NCBI GenBank assembly: GCA_905479115.1
Contig: CAJQLF010000041.1
Span: 1 to 46,085, forward strand
Reading direction: 5' to 3'
DNA length: 46,085 nucleotides
Source: an uncultured Flavobacteriales bacterium
Lineage (GTDB): Bacteria; Bacteroidota; Bacteroidia; Flavobacteriales_D; Sanyastnellaceae
Below are positions 25,782 through 35,077 of the stretch, in pieces. A model generated the notes under the pieces. The model was given only the letters and a program-made list of their open reading frames with translations, was not told where the DNA came from and did no database searches. Every line of letters starts with the position of its first letter. The stretch's first letter is position 1. The position numbers were made by a program, and so were the translations under genes.

Positions 25782-28658
25782 ATGCAAGCAGCTAAATTTA
25801 CCTCCCGCCACATCGGTCCCCGGGAAGAGGATCAGCAGGCCATGATGCGCTCCATTGGAGTAGCGTCTATGGAAGACCTTGTTGCTCAAACTGTCCCCGG
25901 CTTGATTCGACAGCGCGAAAGAATGCAACTCGCTCCAGCTTTATCTGAGAGCCAATACCTTGAACATATTGATGCCATTGCGTCAAAAAATGTGCTGTTC
26001 AGGAATTACATTGGTTTAGGGTACAATCCCACAGAGGTGCCGAGTGTGATCCGTCGGAATGTATTGGAAAACCCAGGATGGTATACGGCTTACACCCCTT
26101 ATCAAGCTGAGATTGCGCAGGGCCGATTGGAGGCGCTGCTGAATTTTCAGACCATGGTATGCGACCTGACGGGGATGGAACTTTCCAACGCCTCGTTGTT
26201 GGATGAGTCTACTGCCGCAGCAGAGGCCATGGCTATGGTGTTTGCCGCTCGACCGCGTTCCTTGTCAAAAGCCGGAGCCAATCGGTTCCTGGTCGACGCA
26301 AAGGTTTTCCCACAAACACTGGACGTTCTGCGCACACGTGCAAAATACCTGGGGGTGGAACTCGAAGTGGTGGAACGGTCTTCCATGCCCATTGATTCAT
26401 TGGATGATGTATTTGGGGTGCTATTTCAATACCCGGACGGGGAGGGTGTCGTCTCTGATTTGACTAAAGTCATCGCGGAGGCTGCATCCAAGGAGATTCA
26501 GGTGGTGGTTGCTGCCGATATCTTGGCGTTGGCATTGCTTAAGAGCCCCGGTGCGATGGGAGCTGATGTGGTCGTAGGGACATCCCAACGATTTGGCGTG
26601 CCGATGGGTTACGGCGGACCGCATGCTGCATTCTTTGCAGCGCGTAAATCATACAAGCGACACTTCCCCGGTCGCATCATCGGGGTTTCAAAGGATCGCC
26701 TTGGAGATTCTGCTTTGCGAATGGCCCTTCAAACCAGGGAGCAGCATATTCGCCGGGATAAAGCGACGTCCAACATCTGCACAGCGCAATCATTGCTTGC
26801 GGTGATGGCGTCGATGTACGCAGTGTACCACGGCCCACACGGGCTGCGGGAAATAGCGGAGAGCATTCATGGTGCTGCGCGCAGTTTGGACGCGGCCCTT
26901 CGGAGTACGGAGAATTACGATCAAATAAACGACTGCTTCTTTGACACGCTCAAAATCCGAGTCAATGGCGGTTCAGATGAGATGAAGGCTTTGAGCGCAC
27001 GGGCGCAAGCGATGAAAATTAATTTGCGCTATTTCGAAGATGGCATGCATGTTGGCGTCTCGCTTAATGAGCGCGTTTCCCAGTCTGACCTGGTTGATTT
27101 GTTTACTGTTTTTGGGGTAAGCTTCATATCCGAGGTCTCCACCGATCGGGCGTTCCTTGGTGAACTTTGGCGCGATGTCGATTATCTGCACCACCCGGTA
27201 TTTAATCGGTACCGTTCGGAGACGGAAATGATGCGGTACATCAAACACCTCGAAAACCGCGATTTATCCCTGGTTCATAGCATGATTCCATTGGGGTCGT
27301 GCACCATGAAATTGAATGCGGCCACCGAATTGATCCCAATCGCTTGGGCGGAGTTCGCTGAGTTGCATCCCTTTTGCCCTCCGGAGCAAGCCACCGGCAT
27401 CCGTGAAGTGCTAACCGAATTAGAACAAGATTTGGCGACCATCACCGGATTCGCCGGTATTTCTCTTCAGCCCAATTCGGGAGCTCAAGGGGAGTTCGCC
27501 GGACTCATGGTGATTCGAGCTTTTCATGAATCCCGAGGTGAAACACACCGCGATGTATGCCTGATTCCCGCTTCAGCCCATGGAACCAATCCGGCTTCTG
27601 CTGTCATGGCGGGGATGAAAGTGGTGGTGATTGGTTGCGATGACGAAGGCAACATTGACATGGATGATTTGAGGGAGAAAGCGGAGATGCACTCCTCCGA
27701 ACTGGGCGCTTTGATGATTACCTATCCCTCTACCCACGGGGTTTACGAGGAGGGGATCTTGGACATTACTAAGTTGATTCACGCGCACGGAGGCCAGATC
27801 TACATGGACGGAGCCAACATGAACGCCCAGGTAGGGTTGACCAGTCCCGGGTTGATTGGCGCCGACGTGTGTCACCTCAACTTGCACAAGACGTTTGCTA
27901 TTCCTCACGGCGGAGGTGGTCCGGGAGTTGGACCCATTGGCGTAGCAGAGCATTTGGTTCCTTTTTTGCCGGGGCATCAAATCATTCCAACGGGAGGCGA
28001 CCAGGCCATCCATGCCATCAGTGGCGCACCTTTTGGCAGTGCACTGATTTGCCAAATCCCCTACGCTTACATCAAAATGCTGGGTGAAGACGGCTTAAGG
28101 CGCTCCACTGAAGTCGCGATTTTGAATGCCAATTACCTGAAGGCCAAGTTGGAAGATTCGTACACCATCTTATACAAGGGAAAAAAAGGAACGGTCGCAC
28201 ACGAAATGATACTGGATTGTCGAATGTTCAAGGCAAGTGCAGGTGTCGAAGTGATGGATATCGCCAAGCGGCTGATTGACTATGGATTCCACGCACCGAC
28301 GGTTTCTTGGCCGGTGGCCGGAACGTTGATGGTGGAGCCGACGGAATCAGAATCCTTGGAAGAATTGGACCGCTTTGTTCATGCCATGCTGGCCATCAGA
28401 GAGGAAATCCGGATGATTGAAAACGGTTCGGTAGACCGAGATGACAATGTGGTGAAAATGGCGCCCCACACTGCGCGGGAGGTTGCTTCATCGGAATGGG
28501 ACCACCCATACACCCGAGAAGCTGCTGCGTACCCTACGGAGGAATCCGGAGTGCGAAAATTTTGGGCGCCAGTTGCCCGAGTTGACAATGCGTATGGTGA
28601 CCGCAACTTGGTCTGCAGTTGCCCGCCCATGGCTGCATTTGAGGATCTCTTGACTTGA
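25782..28658 (+). CDS. gcvP: Glycine dehydrogenase (decarboxylating), P protein of the glycine cleavage system
   Basis: 958 residues, the single-chain form (fused alpha and beta halves). It decarboxylates glycine on PLP and passes aminomethyl to the lipoyl H protein. Start FTSRHIGPREEDQQAMMRSI; N-terminal half with YTAYTPYQAEIAQGRLEALL; C-terminal half with HSMIPLGSCTMKLNAATEL and the PLP lysine in CHLNLHKTFAIPHGGGGPG (Lys703). The end, VDNAYGDRNLVCSCPP, is typical. gcvT and gcvH are not in the window, as is common in Bacteroidota. Confidence 0.98.
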   Translation: MQAAKFTSRHIGPREEDQQAMMRSIGVASMEDLVAQTVPGLIRQRERMQLAPALSESQYLEHIDAIASKNVLFRNYIGLGYNPTEVPSVIRRNVLENPGWYTAYTPYQAEIAQGRLEALLNFQTMVCDLTGMELSNASLLDESTAAAEAMAMVFAARPRSLSKAGANRFLVDAKVFPQTLDVLRTRAKYLGVELEVVERSSMPIDSLDDVFGVLFQYPDGEGVVSDLTKVIAEAASKEIQVVVAADILALALLKSPGAMGADVVVGTSQRFGVPMGYGGPHAAFFAARKSYKRHFPGRIIGVSKDRLGDSALRMALQTREQHIRRDKATSNICTAQSLLAVMASMYAVYHGPHGLREIAESIHGAARSLDAALRSTENYDQINDCFFDTLKIRVNGGSDEMKALSARAQAMKINLRYFEDGMHVGVSLNERVSQSDLVDLFTVFGVSFISEVSTDRAFLGELWRDVDYLHHPVFNRYRSETEMMRYIKHLENRDLSLVHSMIPLGSCTMKLNAATELIPIAWAEFAELHPFCPPEQATGIREVLTELEQDLATITGFAGISLQPNSGAQGEFAGLMVIRAFHESRGETHRDVCLIPASAHGTNPASAVMAGMKVVVIGCDDEGNIDMDDLREKAEMHSSELGALMITYPSTHGVYEEGILDITKLIHAHGGQIYMDGANMNAQVGLTSPGLIGADVCHLNLHKTFAIPHGGGGPGVGPIGVAEHLVPFLPGHQIIPTGGDQAIHAISGAPFGSALICQIPYAYIKMLGEDGLRRSTEVAILNANYLKAKLEDSYTILYKGKKGTVAHEMILDCRMFKASAGVEVMDIAKRLIDYGFHAPTVSWPVAGTLMVEPTESESLEELDRFVHAMLAIREEIRMIENGSVDRDDNVVKMAPHTAREVASSEWDHPYTREAAAYPTEESGVRKFWAPVARVDNAYGDRNLVCSCPPMAAFEDLLT

Positions 28659-28683
28659 ATTTTTACACTCACCGGCGGTCACC

Positions 28684-28691
28684 TATATTTG
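28684..28691 (+). promoter_or_regulatory. -7 box TATATTTG upstream of the first T9SS paralogue
   Basis: Matches TAnnTTTG, 26 bases after the gcvP stop and 30 nt before the ATG at 28722. A TTG 26 nt upstream is a weak -33 candidate. Confidence 0.55.
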
Positions 28692-28721
28692 CCCAAATCC
28701 TAAACACCAAACTGCTTGAGA

Positions 28722-30695
28722 ATGAAGCACTTTTACACCGCAGCTTTTGCTGTACTCCTTTCAGTAGCTGTATCTGCACAAGGCTTGATGCCATATGCGG
28801 CAACAAAAACAGCACAACATAACCGCGTACAGGCGGAAAACACGTCTGTCCAAGTCGAACGTGATGTAATCTGGTCACATGACTGCAACGTCGACGACTG
28901 CTCTACTTGGGTTTTCGGAAATGGCTCTGACATCGACGGCTCCCCATGGGAAGGCATTGATTTGAACTTCGAATGTTCAACGGAGGGCCCTGCAGGTCCT
29001 TATAATCAATGGGCAGGCGGTACAGGTGATTTTAGTGCAGCAAGCGCCATGAATTCTACGACGAGCGACAACGGGTTGTTAATTGTAGATTCTGATTTAT
29101 TCGGTGCCGACGCCAATTACAGTGCGGCATGGATCGAGAATAGTTGGGTGCAGACTGCTGACCCGATTGATTGCAGTTCACTGGAATTCGTAAGCATCTC
29201 TATGGAAACACGCTACCGCTGTTGGGACAACGGTTCTTCTGACGACAGTGAAAAGTGCTTGATTGAAGTTTCTCGCGACGGAGTGAATTGGCCGGACATT
29301 GATACGTTTGGAGAAGCGGACGGCACGGTAGATTACGGTGACGGCGAATTGATACTCAGCCGATGGGAAGTGTTCCCAGGTTTCGAGACGGGAAGCGAGT
29401 CCGACAACCCATCATTGGTTGAATTTGACATCAGCACAGCAGCCGGCAACCAAGAGCAAATTTGGGTTCGATTCCGTTGGGCCGGCACGTGGGGCTACAG
29501 CTGGGAGATTGATGACATCCAGATTTACGAAACACCAGCGAATGACATCCGCATCGACAACTACTTGAGCTACACGGACTACTTCACCACGGGTATCTGG
29601 GAAGCCGGTGTTTTTGCCGAAGGCCAATTGTCTTCATTGGAAGCTGCAGCGAAGGTTTACAACGTGGGGTATCTCGACCAAGAGGAGACCACGATGACGT
29701 TGAACGTCAACGGCACAGATGTCGGAGCGTCCGACCCTATGACATTGGGTTACCAGGCGGCAGATACGCTGCGCGTGGCCTTCGATATGGCGGAAGTAGG
29801 TTCGTATGAATTGAATTACTCCGTGAGTGCGATGAACGAAGATGAGAACCCAGCGAACAATACGGCAGCGCAGTCTTTTGAGGTCAGCTCATTGCATTAT
29901 GGCCGCGATAACGGCACGATGACAGGTTTGTTCCCTGGTGACGGAGCAGACGACTTCATTGCATTGAACCCGTATGACATCTTTGAAGACGTAACGGTTT
30001 ATGCCATTGATGTGGCGATTGCGGAAGGTTCTGAGAACGGAACGCCTGTTGTTGCTCACCTTTTTGACGGCTTCGACGAAACCTATTTAGTAGAACAATA
30101 TGGCGGCCTAATTGGAAGCACATCTGAATTGGATTTAGCCGCGGCTTATTCCAACGATGGATCGGAAGATGACGTTGTTTGGTATACGCTTGTTTTGGAA
30201 GATCCTTACACCGCCCCAGGGGGGTCAGTGTTGGCTGCAGGCTTTGAGCACTACGGAGGTTCCAGCGTTCAAATTTGGGAGTCACAATACGCATACGATA
30301 ACACATCCTTCGTATACGGACCTTTCGGAAGCGGCAGTGCTTACGATTGGTACTATACCAATGAGACTCCAATGGTACGTTTGAACTTGGATCCGAACGC
30401 AACCAATACGGTAGCGGTTCAAGAAGTGACGACGGAGCATTTCCAATTGTACCCCTTGGCTCCAAACCCAGCTGCTGAAAGCACACGCTTACAGTACCGA
30501 TTGGACCAGGCAGCCGATGTGGCATTGGAAGTGTACGACATGACGGGTAAGCTCGTGCAGCAAATGAACCGCGGCACTCAAGCACCGGGTTATCACAGCA
30601 TTACTTTAGACGTAACAGCGATGAATGCAGGCGTGTACACGACGACTTTGGTGGTCAACGGCGCTCGTGCAACCGAGCGATTGCTCGTCGATTAA
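28722..30695 (+). CDS. T9SS type A secreted protein, paralogue 1
   Basis: 657 residues from the ATG at 28722 (MKHFYTAAFAVLL), with a signal peptide to about residue 20. The N-terminal half is a jelly-roll/MAM-like region (STTSDNGLLIVDSD, then SWEIDDIQIYETPANDIRI); a CARDB-like beta domain follows (EVGSYELNYSVSAMNEDENP). The C-terminal about 80 residues are a type A T9SS sorting domain: LYPLAPNPAAESTRLQYRL, LEVYDMTGKLVQQ and NAGVYTTTLVVNG. The same architecture recurs in the next gene, so they are paralogues. Acidic, Asn-rich and probably surface-exposed; function unknown. A terminator follows. Confidence 0.88.
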   Translation: MKHFYTAAFAVLLSVAVSAQGLMPYAATKTAQHNRVQAENTSVQVERDVIWSHDCNVDDCSTWVFGNGSDIDGSPWEGIDLNFECSTEGPAGPYNQWAGGTGDFSAASAMNSTTSDNGLLIVDSDLFGADANYSAAWIENSWVQTADPIDCSSLEFVSISMETRYRCWDNGSSDDSEKCLIEVSRDGVNWPDIDTFGEADGTVDYGDGELILSRWEVFPGFETGSESDNPSLVEFDISTAAGNQEQIWVRFRWAGTWGYSWEIDDIQIYETPANDIRIDNYLSYTDYFTTGIWEAGVFAEGQLSSLEAAAKVYNVGYLDQEETTMTLNVNGTDVGASDPMTLGYQAADTLRVAFDMAEVGSYELNYSVSAMNEDENPANNTAAQSFEVSSLHYGRDNGTMTGLFPGDGADDFIALNPYDIFEDVTVYAIDVAIAEGSENGTPVVAHLFDGFDETYLVEQYGGLIGSTSELDLAAAYSNDGSEDDVVWYTLVLEDPYTAPGGSVLAAGFEHYGGSSVQIWESQYAYDNTSFVYGPFGSGSAYDWYYTNETPMVRLNLDPNATNTVAVQEVTTEHFQLYPLAPNPAAESTRLQYRLDQAADVALEVYDMTGKLVQQMNRGTQAPGYHSITLDVTAMNAGVYTTTLVVNGARATERLLVD

Positions 30696-30739
30696 GAACG
30701 CAAAAGCGATAATACGAAGCCGATTGAATCGGTAATTGG

Positions 30740-30779
30740 AGAGGGGAATTCCGCAAGGCGTTCCCCTCTTTGCATTTTT
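30740..30779 (+). terminator. Terminator after T9SS paralogue 1
   Basis: AGAGGGGAA (30740-30748) pairs with TTCCCCTCT (30761-30769) around a loop with inner CC-GCAA-GG pairing, followed by TTGCATTTTTC. It separates the two paralogous genes, so each is probably transcribed alone. Confidence 0.8.
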
Positions 30780-30840
30780 CTCAGGGTTTTCAGTTGCTTT
30801 GCTGTAATTTCAGCCGTTGAAAACCTGATTCACACACAAT

Positions 30841-32874
30841 ATGAAGCACTTTACTTTAATTTTGATTGCGTTTTTGGGCTTGACCCTGGGGTCACAAGCA
30901 CAGCGCATCACGGACGTCTACACATTTGCGCAGGTCCCTGCCAGCTTATCCCAAGCTGAAGCTGAAACCATGCGCGGAACGAGCGAATCGGCCCTTGAAG
31001 TCGCTCAGCGCGGCGGAGGCTCAGTCCTATTCTATGAGGATTTTGCCAACGGATTCGAAGGCAACAACGGCGTCGGTGCTTGGACAGCGGAAGACACGGG
31101 AGAAGGAGGAATTTGGCAAGCCGTCGACGAAGCTGGAAATGGATACTATGCGGATGGAACCGCTTCTGGCGTTCAGCCTCCAGCGGGCGAGTTTTCGACC
31201 AACATCGGAACGATCAACTCCACGACTGCTGACAATGGCTGGATGGTTTTTGATTGCGATTACTTCAACACACCCATTTCAGAAGGATATGAAAACACGG
31301 AGGGTTGGATTACCTCGCCTTCCTTGGATATGTCTGCAACGGGTTCTGTGGTGGTTACATGGGAGCAATACTTCCGGTACTGCTGTTACCCTTACGCGCC
31401 TATTTACTTGGAAGTGTCCAACGACGGCGGAGCGACGTGGACCACGTTCGATGCGCACGGTACATTTATTGAATCAGCCAATTCAGCTTCAGTTAACGTG
31501 TTGACCACGTCCGTGGACATCTCGTGCGTCGCCGCCTATGCGGCGGATGTGCAAGTCCGTTTCTCGTACTTGCAGGCGCCTGAAACAGGTGACGCTTACA
31601 GCCATTACTATTGGGGCATTGACGATGTAACCATTTCAGAGAATCCGGTATCGAATGATCTCACAGCAGTCCAATTGACGAACGGCGATGTTTACAACGT
31701 ATTCGAATACCGAGTAACTCCGCTTGAGCAAGCCATTCCAGAGGCTGATGGAGGATTGTTGGCGGGATTGCTTTACCGCAATAGCGGGAACGCAAACCAA
31801 GACGAGTCCATCGTGACCATTGAAGTATTGGATGAGGATGGCAATGTATTGAGCACAACAATAGAAGAACTAGGCACCGTCAACAGTTTCGCAAATGCAG
31901 TGAACTGCCCCGCGAGTCCTCAAGACACGGTTTACATTGCAACAGGATGGACGCCAACAGAAATCGGCAACTACGTCTTGCAAGCGACAATTTCTTCGGC
32001 AAACGAAGACGAGAATCCAGACGACAATACAATGAGCAAGGTAATTGTCTATTCGGACGATGAATACGGACACGATGATGAAGGAGCGTTGGATGTTGAG
32101 TTTGCTCCCGGAGACTCTGATATTGAGGGCCTCTTCAATCCAGCGGGTTACGGTAACTACTACCACATGCACAATGCAGGGTCAATGGCTTACGGTGTTA
32201 CCGTGCGATTTGGTCCTAACTGCGGTGGTGGAGATCTTGAGTTTGAGACTCGATTGTATACCTACGATGGAGCAGTGGGCTTGACGGATTCTCCTTTTGA
32301 GACGACTTACTGGGCATACGACGATGCGTGGACCCCGGGCAGTGCAGAGAACAGTGATTTTGTCTATCTCCCATTTGAAGACCCAATCGAATTGACAGAC
32401 GAAAATTTCTACTTCGCATCTGTAATCAACGAATTTGAGAGTGAGGCTCAGCTCACCGTATTGGGCAATGCCAACTCAGATACCGATAATTCTACAGGAG
32501 ATTACGGTTTGACAGGAGCCGGAGATTTTGTTTGGTTCACATCTCAGACGGCTACACCGGCCATTCGATTGATTATGTCAGAACGCGTAGGCATCGATGA
32601 AATCGCCAATCGCAATGGTATCGAGTTACGTCAAAATGTTCCCAACCCAGCGAACGGAACAACGATGATCCGATACGAATTGTTGCAGTCACGAAACGTT
32701 ACAGTGGAGTTGCGGGACCTGCAAGGCCGATTAATCCAAGCGGTTGAGCGAGGCCAATTGCCTGCTGGAACGCACCAGACGGAATTGAATGTATCCAATC
32801 TTCAAGGTGGAATCTACACTTACACATTGGTTGCAGACGGCATGCGTTTGACCAAGAAGATGATGGTGAAATAA
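30841..32874 (+). CDS. T9SS type A secreted protein, paralogue 2
   Basis: 677 residues. Signal peptide MKHFTLILIAFLGLTLGSQA. Residues about 60-260 carry the same MAM/jelly-roll-like module as paralogue 1: LFYEDFANGFEGNNG, INSTTADNGWMVFDCDYF and YYWGIDDVTISENPVSNDL. A CARDB-like domain ends SSANEDENPDDNTMSKVIV. The C-terminal sorting domain has LRQNVPNPANGTTMIRYEL, ELRDLQGRLIQ and LQGGIYTYTLVADG. Very acidic. Both proteins are probably exported by T9SS and anchored on the outer surface; substrate or ligand unknown. Confidence 0.88.
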   Translation: MKHFTLILIAFLGLTLGSQAQRITDVYTFAQVPASLSQAEAETMRGTSESALEVAQRGGGSVLFYEDFANGFEGNNGVGAWTAEDTGEGGIWQAVDEAGNGYYADGTASGVQPPAGEFSTNIGTINSTTADNGWMVFDCDYFNTPISEGYENTEGWITSPSLDMSATGSVVVTWEQYFRYCCYPYAPIYLEVSNDGGATWTTFDAHGTFIESANSASVNVLTTSVDISCVAAYAADVQVRFSYLQAPETGDAYSHYYWGIDDVTISENPVSNDLTAVQLTNGDVYNVFEYRVTPLEQAIPEADGGLLAGLLYRNSGNANQDESIVTIEVLDEDGNVLSTTIEELGTVNSFANAVNCPASPQDTVYIATGWTPTEIGNYVLQATISSANEDENPDDNTMSKVIVYSDDEYGHDDEGALDVEFAPGDSDIEGLFNPAGYGNYYHMHNAGSMAYGVTVRFGPNCGGGDLEFETRLYTYDGAVGLTDSPFETTYWAYDDAWTPGSAENSDFVYLPFEDPIELTDENFYFASVINEFESEAQLTVLGNANSDTDNSTGDYGLTGAGDFVWFTSQTATPAIRLIMSERVGIDEIANRNGIELRQNVPNPANGTTMIRYELLQSRNVTVELRDLQGRLIQAVERGQLPAGTHQTELNVSNLQGGIYTYTLVADGMRLTKKMMVK

Positions 32875-32894
32875 ACGAATTTGATTTACGAGTG

Positions 32895-32924
32895 AAAGGG
32901 CGGTCTTTGGACCGCCCTTTTCTA
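32895..32924 (+). terminator. Terminator after T9SS paralogue 2
   Basis: AAAGGGCGGTC-TTTG-GACCGCCCTTT, a perfect 11-bp stem with a 4-nt loop, followed by T-rich sequence; 20 bases after the stop codon. Confidence 0.9.
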
Positions 32925-32955
32925 TTGATCTTTTTTCTGCGTTTTTTTCTAGACG

Positions 32956-32963
32956 TACCTTCG
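32956..32963 (+). promoter_or_regulatory. -7-like box TACCTTCG, 4 nt before the GH3 ATG
   Basis: One mismatch (C for T) to TAnnTTTG, followed by CACC and the ATG. The upstream stretch is T-rich. The same TTCG variant appears before the GT117 gene. Confidence 0.45.
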
Positions 32964-32967
32964 CACC

Positions 32968-34470
32968 ATGTCTCTGAAAGCTACTTTGGCTCGGTCGTTT
33001 GCGAAGTGGACTGCCCGCTCTGAGGGGCGGAAGGCTATCGCGGGTTTGGCGCGCCAAGAAGCGTGTTTCAATGCGCTAATCGCGAAGGGTGCACACACGG
33101 CATTTGGTCGCGACCACGGTGTGCACGAGGGGATGTCGGTGGAAGCCTTTCAAGCTGCTGTTCCTGTGCGGGATTACGAGGGTCTGAAGGCGTATGTTGA
33201 TCGCGCTGTAGCGGGCGAACACGACGTGCTCTGGCCCGGTCAGCCTTTGTATTTCTGCAAGACGAGTGGAACGACGAGTGGAGCCAAGTTCATTCCGCTG
33301 ACCTCGGATTCCATGCCAAATCACCTCAATTCTGCTCGAAATGCGTTACTGCAATTCATCGCCAATTCGGGTCGTGCGGACTTCTTGGACGGAAAGATGA
33401 TTTTCTTGCAAGGCTCTCCTCTGCTGACCAAGACTTCCGGAGGAATCCCCATGGGGAGATTGAGCGGAATTGTCGCGCACCATGTGCCAGATTATCTGCA
33501 AGCGAACCAGATGCCTTCTTACACTGCCAATTGCATTGAACCATGGGAAGCGAAGATTGATGCCATTGTGGAGGAGACGCGAGATGCAGATTTGCGGTTG
33601 ATCAGTGGAATTCCCTCGTGGGTGCAGAATTACTTTGAGCGTCTGCTGGAAGTAACCGGCGCCAAAAGTGTGCGGGAGGTGTTTCCAAATTTGGAGCTTT
33701 TTGTTTATGGTGGTGTAGCATTTGAGCCTTACCGGGAGCGATTTAATGCGCTCGTGGGAGGTGAGGTTCCAACGGTTGAACTCTTTCCTGCGTCGGAGGG
33801 ATTTTTTGCCTACCAAGACACCCTTGAATCAAGCGGTCTGCGATTGACCATTGACGAGGGTATTTTTTACGAGTTCATCCCCGCAGAATCTTATTTTGAT
33901 GAAAACCCTCCTCGCCTCACTTTGGCAGAGGTGGAATTGGGGGTCAACTATGCACTGGTTGTGACCACCAATGCCGGTTTATGGGCATATGATGTGGGGG
34001 ACACGGTGAAGTTCACATCCAAAACCCCTTACCGACTTGTGGTCACAGGACGGATCAAGCATTTTACAAGCGCATTCGGTGAGCACGTCATTGCCGAAGA
34101 GGTCGAAAGCGCCATCCAAGATGCCATGGCCTCACATGGCGGCACGGTGGCGGAGTTTCATGTCGCCCCGGAGGTCAATCCAGAGGAAGGCTTGCCATAC
34201 CATGAATGGTTGATTGAATTTGCGGAGCCGCCAGCTGATCTGGAGGGGTTTGCGCGGGCGGTTCACAGCGGCGTGGCCGAGCGGAATCCGTATTACCGAG
34301 ATTTGATTCAGGGGTCGATTTTGCAACCGGCCAAAGTGACCTCTGTTTCTTCGGGCTCTTTTCAGCGCGCCATGGATAACTTGGGTAAATTGGGCGGACA
34401 GAACAAGCCGCCCCGTTTGGCAAATGCCCGGGACTTTGCGGCGATTTTATTGAAGGTACAGGACGCGTGA
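32968..34470 (+). CDS. GH3 family protein (acyl-adenylate/amido synthetase fold)
   Basis: 500 residues. GH3 enzymes in plants adenylate carboxylic acids such as jasmonate or auxin and join them to amino acids; bacterial members are poorly characterised. Nucleotide-loop motif KTSGTTSGAKFIPLT (about 93-107), acyl-binding region SGIPSWVQNYFERLLEV, the YGGVAFEPYRERF and ELFPASEGFFAYQD motifs, and the C-terminal lid beginning VVTGRIKHFTSAFGEHV. The stop overlaps the uridine kinase-like start (GTGA), so they are coupled. Substrate unknown. Confidence 0.9.
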   Translation: MSLKATLARSFAKWTARSEGRKAIAGLARQEACFNALIAKGAHTAFGRDHGVHEGMSVEAFQAAVPVRDYEGLKAYVDRAVAGEHDVLWPGQPLYFCKTSGTTSGAKFIPLTSDSMPNHLNSARNALLQFIANSGRADFLDGKMIFLQGSPLLTKTSGGIPMGRLSGIVAHHVPDYLQANQMPSYTANCIEPWEAKIDAIVEETRDADLRLISGIPSWVQNYFERLLEVTGAKSVREVFPNLELFVYGGVAFEPYRERFNALVGGEVPTVELFPASEGFFAYQDTLESSGLRLTIDEGIFYEFIPAESYFDENPPRLTLAEVELGVNYALVVTTNAGLWAYDVGDTVKFTSKTPYRLVVTGRIKHFTSAFGEHVIAEEVESAIQDAMASHGGTVAEFHVAPEVNPEEGLPYHEWLIEFAEPPADLEGFARAVHSGVAERNPYYRDLIQGSILQPAKVTSVSSGSFQRAMDNLGKLGGQNKPPRLANARDFAAILLKVQDA

Positions 34471-35063
34471 AAATTTTAGCACTCATCGGCGGAAGCGGTT
34501 CCGGTAAATCAACCGTATTGAATGGAATTCGGGACCATTTTGGTGCCCGGGCAGCGGTGCTGTCGTTGGACAATTATTACCGTCCCAAATCGGAGCTTCC
34601 TGTGGATGAAAACGGATGGACAAATTTCGACTTGCCCGAGGTCATCGACCACGACCACATGATCCGAGACATCGACCAACTGCGCAACGGACGACCCATC
34701 GAACTCGACACGTACACCTACAACCGAGATGTGATGAAGTCTGAAAAAGTGGTCATCGAGCCTTCAGAATGGCTGGTAGTTGAGGGGTTGTTTGCCATGG
34801 CTTATCCCGAGATGAAGGAGCGGGTAGATGTGCTTGGGTTCATCGATGCTCCGGCTGATGTAAGGCTGCAGCGGCGGATAGACCGCGATGGGACCGAGCG
34901 AGGGTATTCTGAGGAGGAGGTCCGATACCAATGGGAGAATCACGTGCGTCCTGCCGATATCGCCTACATTGAACCTTGGAAACATCAAGCTGATGTGGTG
35001 GTTGACAACCACCACCAATGGGAAGAAGGACTTCGGATGTTGATTCAAAAAATGGAGGAATAA
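34467..35063 (+). CDS. Uridine kinase-like P-loop kinase
   Basis: 198 residues from the GTG at 34467 overlapping the GH3 stop. Phosphoribulokinase/uridine kinase fold: P-loop GGSGSGKST (8-16), LSLDNYYRPKSELP with the substrate-binding Asp and Tyr, FDLPEVIDHDHM, TYTYNRD, the Walker B-like VVEGLFAM, and RLQRRIDRDGTERGYS (lid arginines). It probably phosphorylates uridine/cytidine. I leave the symbol udk out because residues beyond the core were not compared; a different nucleoside substrate is possible. Confidence 0.85.
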   Translation: MKILALIGGSGSGKSTVLNGIRDHFGARAAVLSLDNYYRPKSELPVDENGWTNFDLPEVIDHDHMIRDIDQLRNGRPIELDTYTYNRDVMKSEKVVIEPSEWLVVEGLFAMAYPEMKERVDVLGFIDAPADVRLQRRIDRDGTERGYSEEEVRYQWENHVRPADIAYIEPWKHQADVVVDNHHQWEEGLRMLIQKMEE

Positions 35064-35077
35064 CGAACTCAAGAACC

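Noticed and set aside
29956-30585. 209-codon minus-strand frame within T9SS paralogue 1
   Set aside because: Arg/Leu/Pro/His-rich shadow of the acidic plus-strand gene; the plus frame has a signal peptide and a sorting domain.
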